Source: Vogesella alkaliphila | GTDB taxonomy: Bacteria > Pseudomonadota > Gammaproteobacteria > Burkholderiales > Chromobacteriaceae | Assembly: GCF_014652475.1 (NCBI RefSeq) | Contig: NZ_BMYW01000010.1 | Location: forward strand, 1 to 64,000 | Direction of reading: 5' to 3' | Length of the DNA: 64,000 bases | Shown: one piece after another, positions 8,254 through 16,729 of the stretch | Layout of the letters: the number at the start of each line of letters is the position of its first letter | Position numbering within the stretch: position 1 is the first letter of the stretch | Notes under the pieces: generated by a model | The model's input: the letters and a program-made list of their open reading frames with translations, nothing else | What the model was told of the DNA's origin: nothing | Databases searched by the model: none | Made by a program: the position numbers and the translations under genes

Positions 8254-9714
8254 TTACTTGTCGATGCCACCCAGCAGCACGTACTTGATTTCCAGGTAGT
8301 CTTCGATGCCGTACTTGGAGCCTTCGCGGCCCAGGCCGGACTGCTTCACGCCACCGAACGGTGCGGCTTCGTTGGACAGGATGCCGCTGTTCACCGCCAC
8401 CATGCCGTATTCCAGGCCTTCGGACACGCGGAAGATACGGCCGATGTCGCGGGCGTAGAAGTAGGAAGCCAGGCCGAACTCGGTGTCGTTGGCCATCTGG
8501 ATCGCTTCTTCTTCGGTCTTGAAGCGGAACAGCGGTGCCAGCGGGCCGAAGGTTTCTTCCTTGGCCACTTTCATTTCCGGGGTCACGCCGGTGATCACGG
8601 TCGGTTCGAAGAAGCTGTAGCCCAGGTCGTGGCGCTTGCCGCCGGTGACCAGGTTGCCGCCCTTGGCCAGTGCGTCGGCGATGTGCTCTTCCACCTTGGC
8701 GACCGCGTTTTCGTCGATCATCGGGCCCTGGGTCACGCCGGCTTCCAGGCCGTTACCCACTTTCAGCTTGGCTACCGCGGCGGCGAACTTGGCGGCGAAA
8801 GCATCGTACACACCGTCCTGCACCAGCAGGCGGTTGGCGCACACGCAGGTCTGGCCGGCGTTGCGGTACTTGGAGATCATCGCGCCTTCCACGGCGGCGT
8901 CCAGGTCGGCATCGTCGAACACGATGAACGGTGCGTTGCCGCCCAGTTCCATCGATACCTTCTTCACGGTTTCGGCACACTGGCTGATCAGCTTGCGGCC
9001 AACCTCGGTGGAGCCGGTGAAGGAGAATTTCTTCACCGTGTCGCTACCGGTGAGCACGCCGCCGATTTCGGTGGAGCCGCCGGTGAGTACCGAGAACACG
9101 CCTGCCGGAATGCCGGCGCGCTCGGCCAGCACGGCGATGGCCAGTGCCGACAGCGGGGTCTGGCTGGCCGGGCGTACCACCATCGGGCAGCCGGCGGCCA
9201 GTGCCGGGGCGGCCTTGCGGGTGATCATGGCATTGGGGAAGTTCCACGGGGTGATCGCGGCGGTCACGCCGATCGGTTCCTTGCTCACCAGGATGCGCTT
9301 GTCGGCGCCGGTGGACGGAATGGTGTCGCCGTAGATGCGCTTGGCTTCTTCGGCATACCACTCGATGTAGCTGGCGCCGTAGGCGATTTCGCCCTTGGCC
9401 TCGGCCAGCGGCTTGCCCTGTTCGCTGGTCAGGATCACCGCCAGGTCGTCCTGGTTCGCCATCATCAGGTCGAACCACTTGCGCAGGATGCCGGCGCGCT
9501 CCTTGGCGGACTTTTTCTTCCAGCTCTTGAAGGCTTCGGCGGCGCCGTCTACGGCGCGCTGGGCTTCGGCGCTACCCATTTTCGGCACGTGGGCGATGGT
9601 TTCGCCGGTGGCCGGGTTGGTTACCGCAATGGTCTGGCCGCTATCGGCATCCAGCCACTGGCCGTTGATGTAGCACTGCTGACGCAGCAGAGAAGGATCT
9701 TTCAGGTTCAGCAT
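8254..9714 (-). CDS. gabD: Succinate-semialdehyde dehydrogenase
   Basis: 486 aa, the usual length for GabD. It oxidises succinate semialdehyde to succinate with NAD(P)+, the second step of GABA catabolism. The aldehyde dehydrogenase signatures are present: VSMELGGNAPFIVF with general base Glu256, and GQTCVCANR with nucleophile Cys290. Cys292 follows two residues later, as in other GabD proteins where it can act as a redox switch. Fold signatures ITPWNFPNAM and FTGSTEVGRKL are intact. It lies 78 bases downstream of gabT on the same strand and is expected to be co-transcribed. The intervening gap contains an inverted pair of the recurrent word. Confidence 0.95.
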   Translation of the reverse strand: MLNLKDPSLLRQQCYINGQWLDADSGQTIAVTNPATGETIAHVPKMGSAEAQRAVDGAAEAFKSWKKKSAKERAGILRKWFDLMMANQDDLAVILTSEQGKPLAEAKGEIAYGASYIEWYAEEAKRIYGDTIPSTGADKRILVSKEPIGVTAAITPWNFPNAMITRKAAPALAAGCPMVVRPASQTPLSALAIAVLAERAGIPAGVFSVLTGGSTEIGGVLTGSDTVKKFSFTGSTEVGRKLISQCAETVKKVSMELGGNAPFIVFDDADLDAAVEGAMISKYRNAGQTCVCANRLLVQDGVYDAFAAKFAAAVAKLKVGNGLEAGVTQGPMIDENAVAKVEEHIADALAKGGNLVTGGKRHDLGYSFFEPTVITGVTPEMKVAKEETFGPLAPLFRFKTEEEAIQMANDTEFGLASYFYARDIGRIFRVSEGLEYGMVAVNSGILSNEAAPFGGVKQSGLGREGSKYGIEDYLEIKYVLLGGIDK

Positions 9715-9737
9715 GGTGTTGTGTCCTTGTTATGCAA

Positions 9738-9772
9738 TGCGGCCAACGTTGCGTGGTGCAAGGTTGGCCGCA
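9738..9772. repeat. Inverted pair of recurrent-word variants between gabT and gabD
   Basis: TGCGGCCAACGT (9738-9749) and AAGGTTGGCCGCA (9760-9772) are inverted copies separated by about ten bases. They could form a stem of about nine base pairs within the gabT-gabD transcript. No T-run follows, so it may stabilise or partly attenuate the message rather than end it. Confidence 0.7.
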
Positions 9773-9792
9773 GGTCAGTTCAGTTCAGGCGA

Positions 9793-11058
9793 TCAGGCCT
9801 TGATGGCGGCAACCAGCTTCTGCAGCGCTTCTTCGAAGATGGCGTCTTCGATGGTCAGCGGGAACAGGAAGCGGACAACGTTACCGTATACGCCACAAGT
9901 CAGCAGGATCAGGCCGGCTTCCAGCGCCTTGGTCTGCACTTTCTTGGTGAAGTCGGCATCGGCTTCGTGGCTGCCAGCCTTGTTGAATTCCACGGCGATC
10001 ATAGCGCCCAGGCCGCGCACTTCGGCGATCTGCGGTACTTCGGCTTTCAGACCGTTGATGGTTTCCTTCAGCTGGTTGCCCAGTTTGTTGGCGCGCTCCA
10101 GCAGTTTTTCTTCCTGAATGGCCTGGATCACGGCCTTGGAAGCTGCCAGTGCCAGCGGGCTGCCGGCGTAGGTGCCGCCCAGGCCGCCCGGTGCCGGTGC
10201 GTCCATGATTTCGGCCTTGCCGACTACAGCGGAGATCGGGAAACCACCTGCCATCGATTTGGCCATGGTCATCAGGTCCGGCGCCACATCGTAGTGTTCC
10301 ATGGCGAAGAACTTGCCGGTACGGGCAAAGCCGGCCTGCACTTCGTCGGCGATCATCAGAATGCCGTGCTTGTCGCACAGGGCGCGTACAGCGCGTACCC
10401 ATTCGGCCGGTGCGGCGTAGAAACCACCTTCGCCCTGTACCGGTTCGAAGATGATGGCGGCCACGCGGGTGGCTTCGATGTCGTACTTGAACAGGTGCTC
10501 GATGCTGGCGATGGAGTCTTCAACCGATACGCCGTGCAGCGGGTTCGGGAACAGGCCGTGGTACACGTCGGACGGGAACGGGCCGAAACCGATCTTGTAC
10601 GGGGCAACCTTGCCGGTCAGTGCCATGCCCATCAGGGTACGGCCGTGGAAGCCGCCGCCGAAGGCGATGATGCCCGGACGGCCGGTAGCGGCGCGGGCGA
10701 TTTTCACGGCGTTCTCCACGGCTTCGGCGCCGGTGGTGTAGAACGCGGTTTTCTTGGCGTAGTTGCCCGGGGTCAGCTGGTTCAGCTTTTCGGCAACTTC
10801 GATATACAGTTCGTACGGCACCACCTGGTAGCAGGTGTGGCTGAATTTGTTCAGCTGCTCGGCAACGGCGGCCTGTACCTTGTCGTGCAGGTGGCCGGTG
10901 TTCAGTACGCCGATACCACCGGCAAAGTCGATGTAACGCTTGCCTTCGGTGTCCCAGATCTCGGCATTCTTCGCGCGCTCGGCGAAGAAGGAACACATTA
11001 CGCCTACACCGCGCGGGGTAGCGTTGGCTTTACGTTGCATCAGTTCTTGCGGACTCAT
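9793..11058 (-). CDS. gabT: 4-aminobutyrate aminotransferase
   Basis: 421 aa, a class III aminotransferase of GabT length. It transfers the amino group of GABA to 2-oxoglutarate, giving succinate semialdehyde for gabD. The PLP lysine is Lys267 (LMTMAKSMAGGFP), with the ring-nitrogen aspartate at Asp238 (ILMIADEVQAGFAR) and the phosphate-binding YTTGAEAVENA near 107-117. AAAGGAGAA precedes the ATG at 11058. It is the first gene of the gabTD unit, and no regulator gene (gabR-like) is adjacent in the window. Confidence 0.95.
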   Translation of the reverse strand: MSPQELMQRKANATPRGVGVMCSFFAERAKNAEIWDTEGKRYIDFAGGIGVLNTGHLHDKVQAAVAEQLNKFSHTCYQVVPYELYIEVAEKLNQLTPGNYAKKTAFYTTGAEAVENAVKIARAATGRPGIIAFGGGFHGRTLMGMALTGKVAPYKIGFGPFPSDVYHGLFPNPLHGVSVEDSIASIEHLFKYDIEATRVAAIIFEPVQGEGGFYAAPAEWVRAVRALCDKHGILMIADEVQAGFARTGKFFAMEHYDVAPDLMTMAKSMAGGFPISAVVGKAEIMDAPAPGGLGGTYAGSPLALAASKAVIQAIQEEKLLERANKLGNQLKETINGLKAEVPQIAEVRGLGAMIAVEFNKAGSHEADADFTKKVQTKALEAGLILLTCGVYGNVVRFLFPLTIEDAIFEEALQKLVAAIKA

Positions 11059-11344
11059 GAATTTCTCCTTTGGACGGCCCTGCCTTGTCTGCTGGAGATG
11101 AGCTCGCCCAGCACCGGCTAGAGTATTGGCTCATTCTATGCCGGTGTTTAGTAAAAAGCTACGGGTGATCGATAAGTTAAACATGCGCCGTCGCAAAATT
11201 ACCAATCGCACCTGGCGCTGGGTGGTGTGACGCGGCGCGCCACACTGCGGCCAACGTGTCGCGATACATCTTGCTGATTTTTAATGCCAATTAAAAATCA
11301 TATGGCATTATTTGTCGATGAATTTGCCGGAGAGGTGTGCAGAC
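11059..11344. other. Intergenic region between divergent gabT and pilin genes
   Basis: This 286-base region separates gabT (minus) from the minor pilin pair (plus). It must hold both promoters. It contains one variant of the recurrent word (TGCGGCCAACGT, 11246-11257) and an A/T-rich stretch with overlapping inverted repeats at 11275-11310. I could not pick convincing -35/-10 pairs. Confidence 0.6.
11275..11310 (+). promoter_or_regulatory. Overlapping A/T-rich inverted repeats before the pilin genes
   Basis: TGATTTTTAAT (11275-11285) pairs with ATTAAAAATCA (11290-11300) around a GCCA loop. TAATGCCA (11282-11289) also pairs with TGGCATTA (11303-11310). The two pairings share bases and exclude each other. 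The A/T content stands out from the surrounding sequence. Likely an operator or RNA switch for the pilin pair; this is inference. Confidence 0.45.
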
Positions 11345-11884
11345 ATGTCGCGGGTTCATGGCTTTTCACTGTTGCAAATGTTGATGACGTTGCTGCTCGG
11401 GGGCATCGTGCTGTCGTTTGCCGTCCCGGCGTGGAGCGGCATGGCGCGGGAACGGGTGTTGCAGGCCTATATCGGCCGTCTGCATGTCCTGTTGCTGCGT
11501 GCCCGGAATGATGCGCTGCTGCGGCAGCAGCCGGTGTACGTCTGTGCTGTCAACATGAAGCTGAACCAGGACCCGCAAGGCTGTTTTGCCAATCCACCGC
11601 TTAGTGCCGGTGTGCGGCACTGGCACGAGGGCGTGCTGCTGTACCAGGACCGGGCGGGTGGACGGTTGGCGCTCTACGACTCCAAGGAGGCGTTGCAGGT
11701 GCTGCCGCTGAAGGCCACGCCGGCGGCGCCGCAGCTGCTGGTGTCGGTGCCGCGCTTCGAGGTCGGGGAGTGGGGGGGGCTGAAGAACGTGCAGTCGGTG
11801 CGCTTCACGGTGCAGGATCAGCATGGCGGCTGCCGGCAACTGCAGGTATCGGTGCCGATGCGCATCCGCGCGCAGCCATGCTAG
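11345..11884 (+). CDS. GspH/FimT-like minor type IV pilin
   Basis: 179 aa. It has a short prepilin leader (MSRVHG) followed by FSLLQMLMTLLLGGIVLSF, the hydrophobic pilin helix. The conserved GspH/FimT segment LLRARNDALLRQQPVYVC follows near 50-70, then a beta-rich C-terminal part with cysteines. The start at 11345 was chosen because GGAGAGG lies just upstream and because a prepilin leader should be short. An in-frame ATG at 11312 would add 11 residues. The usual Glu at mature position 5 is Gln here. FimT-type pilins bind DNA during transformation in Legionella-like bacteria. The gene overlaps the next pilin. Confidence 0.82.
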   Translation: MSRVHGFSLLQMLMTLLLGGIVLSFAVPAWSGMARERVLQAYIGRLHVLLLRARNDALLRQQPVYVCAVNMKLNQDPQGCFANPPLSAGVRHWHEGVLLYQDRAGGRLALYDSKEALQVLPLKATPAAPQLLVSVPRFEVGEWGGLKNVQSVRFTVQDQHGGCRQLQVSVPMRIRAQPC

Positions 11885-12306
11885 TGCGGCGCGGTTTCAC
11901 CCTGCTTGAGTTGCTGTTGGTGCTGGTATTGCTCGGCATTCTGTCGGCGGCCGCCTTGCCAGCGTATCAGGGCTATGTGCAGCGTAGTCAGCGGGCGCAG
12001 GCGATTGCCCTGCTGCAGGAAAACGCGATCTTTCTGGAAGAGTTTTACCATCGCCACGGCAGCTACAAACTGACACCGACCCGCTGGCCGGCGTTGCCGG
12101 TCCCGGTCTCGCCACCGGACGGGGTCGCGCAGTACCAGCTGGCATTCGGCACCTTGCCACGCAACACCGACGACGGTTACTACGTGCTGCGCGCCACGCG
12201 CTTGCGAGTGGCGGACGAAACGGAGGTGATTTCGCTGACGCAAACCGGAATCATCAAGCGCTGTGTCCGGCGTGACGGTGTGGAGCGGTGCGAGCTGGTG
12301 CACTGA
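11878..12306 (+). CDS. PilE/ComP-like minor type IV pilin
   Basis: 142 aa with the prepilin cleavage site MLVRRG/FTLLELLLVL, including Glu at mature position 5. It then has the PilE-like helix (QRSQRAQAIALLQENAIFLEEFY) and a globular domain. Near the end Cys129 and Cys138 bracket a basic loop (KRCVRRDGVERC), like the disulfide-bounded region of pilins. In Neisseria the minor pilin ComP binds DNA uptake sequences through a basic surface that includes this region. The start overlaps the FimT-like stop (ATGCTAG), so the two are translationally coupled. The ComP assignment is inference; a general minor pilin role is more certain. Confidence 0.82.
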   Translation: MLVRRGFTLLELLLVLVLLGILSAAALPAYQGYVQRSQRAQAIALLQENAIFLEEFYHRHGSYKLTPTRWPALPVPVSPPDGVAQYQLAFGTLPRNTDDGYYVLRATRLRVADETEVISLTQTGIIKRCVRRDGVERCELVH

Positions 12307-12478
12307 TGCGTGGGAGTGTCCGCGCCTTACCGCAGAGTGAGCGGCAGGGCACGGCAGGGCGTGCATTGGCGCAGCGCCGCACTCTGTTGAAGGCGGCGGC
12401 GTGACAGGGGACATGGGGGTGGAAAGATGGAGGGGAGGTTATCCGCCGCTTGTCCTGCCCGTGCAGCAGCAAGCCGGT

Positions 12479-12868
12479 TCAGTGCATGTGCTGCTGGAAC
12501 AGCGGATGGTCCGGCGCCAGGCTGCGGCCAACGTGACAGATGTGCGCCCACTCCGGGCGGTGTGCCAGTTTGCTCTGCAGTGTGGCGGCCAGCTGGCAGT
12601 AGTCGTGGCTGCTTTCCAGCAGGAAGTAGGTGTGCAGCAGCAGGATGTGCGCCGGCAGGTTATCCGGCTCGGTCCGGATGGTGTGGCGCAGCACTTGGCG
12701 TGCCCGCTTGTAGCGCTGGTAGGTGAGGTACACCTCGGCCTCGCCGACCGGGTCGATGCCGCGCTGCCGTGGCGGCACGAAGCGCAGCTGGTGCATCAGC
12801 TCGCCCGGATGGGCGATGTCGGCAACGGTATCAAAGGCTTTGGCGACATCGGCAAGTAGGCGCAGCAT
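12479..12868 (-). CDS. Small FimV-like repeat protein
   Basis: 129 aa from the ATG at 12868, which has GAGGAGA seven bases upstream; a longer in-frame start at 12892 lacks one. The central part (VGEAEVYLTYQRYKRARQVL, then EPDNLPAHILLLHTYFLLE) resembles the TPR-like repeats at the C-terminus of FimV, a pilus-assembly protein. It is far shorter than FimV and has no LysM or membrane segment. It lies downstream of aroB on the same strand, at the end of the pil-aro unit, which fits a pilus-related role. The similarity was judged by eye and could be generic TPR. Confidence 0.65.
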   Translation of the reverse strand: MLRLLADVAKAFDTVADIAHPGELMHQLRFVPPRQRGIDPVGEAEVYLTYQRYKRARQVLRHTIRTEPDNLPAHILLLHTYFLLESSHDYCQLAATLQSKLAHRPEWAHICHVGRSLAPDHPLFQQHMH

Positions 12869-12946
12869 GGTGATCTCTCCTCGTTGGAGCAACCATTTTG
12901 CCGTGCGCTACCCGCCGCGACAATTCGTAGAAATGCGTAGTGGTAT

Positions 12947-14038
12947 TTACGGGGCGCTGCCGACGAAACGGCTGTTCAGGGTTTGCTCCAGGATTGCGGC
13001 GGGCAGCTTTGCGACAACGGCATGGCCCAGCGACTGCAGCAGCACGAAACGGATCTCGCCGCCTTCCACTTTCTTGTCATGGCCCATCAGCTCGATCCAG
13101 CGCGCAGTACCCAGTGCAGGTGCCAGCGTCGGCAGGCCGGCCTGCTGCAGTATGAGCTCCACCCGCGCGACCTGCGCCTGATCCAGCCAGCCCAGTTGTC
13201 GTGACGCCTCGGCCGCCAGCAGCATGCCGGCGCCGACGGCTTCGCCGTGCAGCCAGGTGCCAAAGCCGAGGCCGGCCTCGATGGCGTGACCAAAGGTGTG
13301 GCCGAGATTGAGCAGCGCGCGCATGCCCTGTTCCTTCTCGTCCTGCGCCACGATGTCGGCCTTCATCTTGCAGGAGTGTTCCACCGCGTAGGCCAGCGCC
13401 TGCTTGTCGCGCTTGCGCAGCGCGAGCATGTTCTGCTCCAGCCAGCCCAGAAACTGCTCGTCGCCTAGCAGGCCGTACTTGATGATCTCGGCCAGGCCCG
13501 CCGACAGTTCGCGCTCCGGCAGCGTGTCCAGCAAGTCCATGTCGGCAATCACCGCCTGCGGCTGATAGAACGCGCCTATCATGTTCTTGCCTTGCGGATG
13601 ATTGATCGCGGTCTTGCCTCCGACGGAAGAGTCGACCTGGGCCAGCAGGGTGGTCGGAATCTGGATGAAGGGCACGCCGCGCTGGTAACAGGCGGCGGCG
13701 AAACCGGTCATGTCGCCGATGACGCCGCCACCCAGTGCGATCAGCGTGGTGCTGCGCTCGCAGCGGTGCGACAGCAGCGCGTCAAATATCTGGTTCAGGG
13801 TGTCCCAGGTCTTGAAGTCTTCCCCGTCCGGCAGCACTACCGGCAGGCAGCTGACGCCGGCCTGCTCCAGGCTGCGCAGTAGCGGCTCAAGATACAGCGC
13901 CGCCACAGTGGTATTGGTGACGATGGCCACGCGAGGCTGCTTGAGGTGGGGGGTAATCAGCTCGACCTTGCCGAGTAACTGCTGACCGATGTGGATGGGG
14001 TAACGGGTATCGGGAAGAACAAGATCGAGCGTTTTCAT
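12947..14038 (-). CDS. aroB: 3-dehydroquinate synthase
   Basis: 363 aa, normal AroB length. It converts DAHP to 3-dehydroquinate, step two of the shikimate pathway, using NAD+ and a divalent metal. Visible signatures are the NAD-binding [15 protein letters not shown], the [18 protein letters not shown] segment, and the metal-ligand region [14 protein letters not shown] with [10 protein letters not shown]. It lies 2 bases after aroK, in the conserved pilMNOPQ-aroK-aroB order known from many proteobacteria. Confidence 0.96.
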   Translation of the reverse strand: MKTLDLVLPDTRYPIHIGQQLLGKVELITPHLKQPRVAIVTNTTVAALYLEPLLRSLEQAGVSCLPVVLPDGEDFKTWDTLNQIFDALLSHRCERSTTLIALGGGVIGDMTGFAAACYQRGVPFIQIPTTLLAQVDSSVGGKTAINHPQGKNMIGAFYQPQAVIADMDLLDTLPERELSAGLAEIIKYGLLGDEQFLGWLEQNMLALRKRDKQALAYAVEHSCKMKADIVAQDEKEQGMRALLNLGHTFGHAIEAGLGFGTWLHGEAVGAGMLLAAEASRQLGWLDQAQVARVELILQQAGLPTLAPALGTARWIELMGHDKKVEGGEIRFVLLQSLGHAVVAKLPAAILEQTLNSRFVGSAP

Positions 14039-14040
14039 GG

Positions 14041-14580
14041 TCAGTTGGATTTCGGACAGGTCAGGAGCTCGGCCAACTGCTGTTCCAGTCGGGCAATCAG
14101 CACGTTAACGTTTTGATGGGAGGTGTCGATGGTCAGGTCGGCCACTTCGCGATACAGCGGGTCGCGCTGGGCAAACAGCTCTTCCAGCTTGGCACGCGGG
14201 TTGCCGGTCTGCAGCAGCGGGCGGCTCTTGTCGTGCAGGGTGCGGGCCAGAATGTCGTCGATCTGGGCGCGCAGATAGATCACGGTGCCGTGGCTGCGCA
14301 GTGCTTGCCGGTTTTCCGGTGCCAGAATGGCACCGCCCCCGGTGGCCAGCACGATATTGTCCATCGCACACAGCTCGGCGATGGTGTCTCGCTCCCGCTC
14401 GCGAAAGCGCTGCTCACCCTCGATGTCGAAGATGGTCGTGATGCGAACACCGGTGCGCTTTTCGATCTCGTGGTCCGAGTCGAAAAACTGTTTGCCGGTG
14501 TGGCGGGCAAGGGTGCGGCCAACCGTGGTTTTGCCGGCACCCATCAAGCCGACCAGAAAGATATTGCCTGCCAGTTTCAT
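14041..14580 (-). CDS. aroK: Shikimate kinase
   Basis: 179 aa from [11 protein letters not shown]. It phosphorylates shikimate at O3 with ATP. The Walker A motif [15 protein letters not shown], the shikimate-binding [11 protein letters not shown] and the later GGGAIL are all present. The open frame extends to 14634, but that would overlap the pilQ end, so the ATG at 14580 (or 14589) is preferred and fits known AroK length. The Walker A codons for TVGRT contain a core copy of the recurrent word (14515-14524). It is followed by aroB. Confidence 0.94.
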   Translation of the reverse strand: MKLAGNIFLVGLMGAGKTTVGRTLARHTGKQFFDSDHEIEKRTGVRITTIFDIEGEQRFRERERDTIAELCAMDNIVLATGGGAILAPENRQALRSHGTVIYLRAQIDDILARTLHDKSRPLLQTGNPRAKLEELFAQRDPLYREVADLTIDTSHQNVNVLIARLEQQLAELLTCPKSN

Positions 14581-14623
14581 GCCCAGCATTGTAAAGGAAG
14601 TGTTGGCACGCTGTCGCCTGCCC

Positions 14624-16729
14624 TTAGCGGGCAATCAGCTCGTTTTCGACGATCCGCGGCGTGATGAAAATCAGCAGCTCGCGACGGTTGTTGGTAACCG
14701 ATTTGTTGCGGAACAGCACGCCAAGCAGCGGGATGTCTGCCAGTAACGGCACTTTGTTTTCGACATTGTTTTCTTCCTGCACGTAAATGCCGCCGATCAC
14801 GACGGTGCCGCCATTTTCGACGCGAACCTGGGTTTCTACCGTCTTGTTGTCGATCGCCGGGCCGGCATCGAGCGCCAGTTTGAGGTTCGGCGTGTCCTTG
14901 GTGATGTTGAGCTGCATGATGATGTCGTTTTCCGGCGTCACCTGCGGCGTCACCGACAGACTCAGGTTCGCTTTCTTGAAGGTGGTGGTCGACTTGCCGT
15001 TGTCGTCGATGGACTGGTAGGGAATCTCGGTCCCTTCGGTGATGGTCGCCTTGGTGCGGTCTGCGGTCAGGATGCGCGGGCTGGACACCACTTTGCCATT
15101 GTCCTCGGCCTGCATCGCAGACAGTTCCAGACCGATCAGGCTGCTTGCACTACGGTAAATGGTGGCGATGGACGCCCCGCCAAGTGAAGCAGGCAGATCA
15201 ACGATGGGTTTCAGGGTGCCGTTCGAGGTGGTTGCTCCGGCAAGGGTCTCGCGAACCAGCGTATCTCCACCGACCTTCTGGAAGGCCAGACGCACGCCCA
15301 GATCGCGCTGGAAGTTGTCCTTGGCCTCGACTATGCGCGCCTCAATCAATACTTGGCGTAGTGGCACGTCCAGAATCTCGATAACTTTGCGAATTTCCTC
15401 AATCATGGAAACGCCAGCGCGCACGATCATCCGGTTAGAGCGGCTGTCGACCATGATGGCCATGCTTTTGCTGACAGTGGTTGCCGCGCGGGTATTGGAG
15501 CTGGTATCGCTGTCGTTGCTTTCCCGTTCACTCTGCGCGACGCTACTGAAGCGCTCCAGATCCTTGATGGCCTCCTTGATTTCTTCGGCGGCACGATAGC
15601 GGATGGCGAAGGTCTCGGTGATGAGGGGTTCCGAGGTTTTCTTGATGCGGTTGGCTTCGGCTATCTGGCGTTCGATACTGACCAGCTCGTTGCGCGGCGC
15701 GATGCGGATGACGTTGCCGACCTGGCGCTTTTCCAGGTTCTTCTGGGCCAGGATCAGGTCCAGTGCCTGGTCCCAGGGAACGTCGTTGAGGCGCAGACTG
15801 AGGTTGCCGCTCACGCTGTCGCTGACAATGATGTTCAGGCCGGTGAACTCGGCGATGACCTGCAGCAGCGAGCGCACGTCGACGGTCTGGAAATTGAGCG
15901 ACAGCCGTTGCCCCTTGTAACTGGTCTTGCCCTGCGCCAGCAGGTTGGCCTCGGCCTCCTCCTGCGACACGGCGCGAATCTCGACCACCAGCTGCTTGTC
16001 GGTTTGGTAGGACGAATACTCCCAGTTACCGCCGGACTGGATGGCGATGCGGCTGCCGCTGTTCTGGTTGACGGCATCGACGCGGCTGCTCGGGGTGGCA
16101 AAGTCGGTGACATCCAGGCGCCGCTCCAGGTGGCGCGGTAGCTTGATGCCGGCCAGGTCCACGATCAGGCTGTTGCCTTCGCGCTTGATGTCTACCGGGC
16201 TGTTGCTGGTCGGCAGGTCGACGATGATGCGCGCCTCGCCCTTGCTGCCGCGGCGGAAGTCGACATTGACCACCTGGCCGGTTGTGCCAAGGTTGGCCGC
16301 AACGAGGCTGGCAAACGGGCTGCTGCCTGCGGTCGCCGGCTTGTCGGCTGCATTGAAGCTGACCAGCAGCTGCTTGCCGTCGATACGGGCGCTGTGCGCA
16401 CTGCTCTTGTTGAGGTTGAGCACCAGCCGCGTGCGATCGTTGCTTTCGACGAGGGTGGCGGCGTTGAGCAGCTCGCCGGTGAATGGCAGCAGGTTCTTGC
16501 CGGTCTGGTTCTTGGTGTCCCTGAAGTCGAAGGCGATGCGCGGCGGGTTGATGATGGAAAAGCTGGCCGGCATGGTCGGTGCTTCGGCAAAACTGATGGC
16601 CAGTACCGGCTCGTTCTGGCTGTTGCGGACGAGGTCGATGGCGGTGATGGCATTGGCGGCGAGCAGGGCCGGGGAGAGGCCGGCCAGGAGCAGGCTGCTG
16701 GCCAGTGTTTTCAGATAATGCGTGTTCAT
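14624..16729 (-). CDS. pilQ: Type IV pilus secretin
   Basis: 701 aa from MNTHYLKTLASSLLLAG, with a signal peptide cut near LLAANA. PilQ forms the outer-membrane ring through which the pilus, and in competent bacteria DNA, passes. N-terminal AMIN-type domains (about 30-260) are followed by secretin N0/N1 domains (FQTVDVRSLLQVIAEFTGLN) and the C-terminal secretin domain. That domain ends with VPLLADIPLLGVLFRN and ELLIFITPRIVE. The ATG overlaps the pilP stop (ATGA), which sets the start over the longer frame to 16786. It carries a perfect copy of the recurrent word at 16289-16302. Confidence 0.96.
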   Translation of the reverse strand: MNTHYLKTLASSLLLAGLSPALLAANAITAIDLVRNSQNEPVLAISFAEAPTMPASFSIINPPRIAFDFRDTKNQTGKNLLPFTGELLNAATLVESNDRTRLVLNLNKSSAHSARIDGKQLLVSFNAADKPATAGSSPFASLVAANLGTTGQVVNVDFRRGSKGEARIIVDLPTSNSPVDIKREGNSLIVDLAGIKLPRHLERRLDVTDFATPSSRVDAVNQNSGSRIAIQSGGNWEYSSYQTDKQLVVEIRAVSQEEAEANLLAQGKTSYKGQRLSLNFQTVDVRSLLQVIAEFTGLNIIVSDSVSGNLSLRLNDVPWDQALDLILAQKNLEKRQVGNVIRIAPRNELVSIERQIAEANRIKKTSEPLITETFAIRYRAAEEIKEAIKDLERFSSVAQSERESNDSDTSSNTRAATTVSKSMAIMVDSRSNRMIVRAGVSMIEEIRKVIEILDVPLRQVLIEARIVEAKDNFQRDLGVRLAFQKVGGDTLVRETLAGATTSNGTLKPIVDLPASLGGASIATIYRSASSLIGLELSAMQAEDNGKVVSSPRILTADRTKATITEGTEIPYQSIDDNGKSTTTFKKANLSLSVTPQVTPENDIIMQLNITKDTPNLKLALDAGPAIDNKTVETQVRVENGGTVVIGGIYVQEENNVENKVPLLADIPLLGVLFRNKSVTNNRRELLIFITPRIVENELIAR
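16289..16302 (+). repeat. Perfect 14-base copy of the recurrent word in pilQ
   Basis: AAGGTTGGCCGCAA. It is read on the minus strand within VAANL of pilQ. Confidence 0.9.

Noticed and set aside
8176-11121. A 981-codon open frame on the plus strand
   Set aside because: It is an antisense shadow of gabD and gabT, which carry complete catalytic motifs on the minus strand. Its translation is low-complexity and matches nothing.
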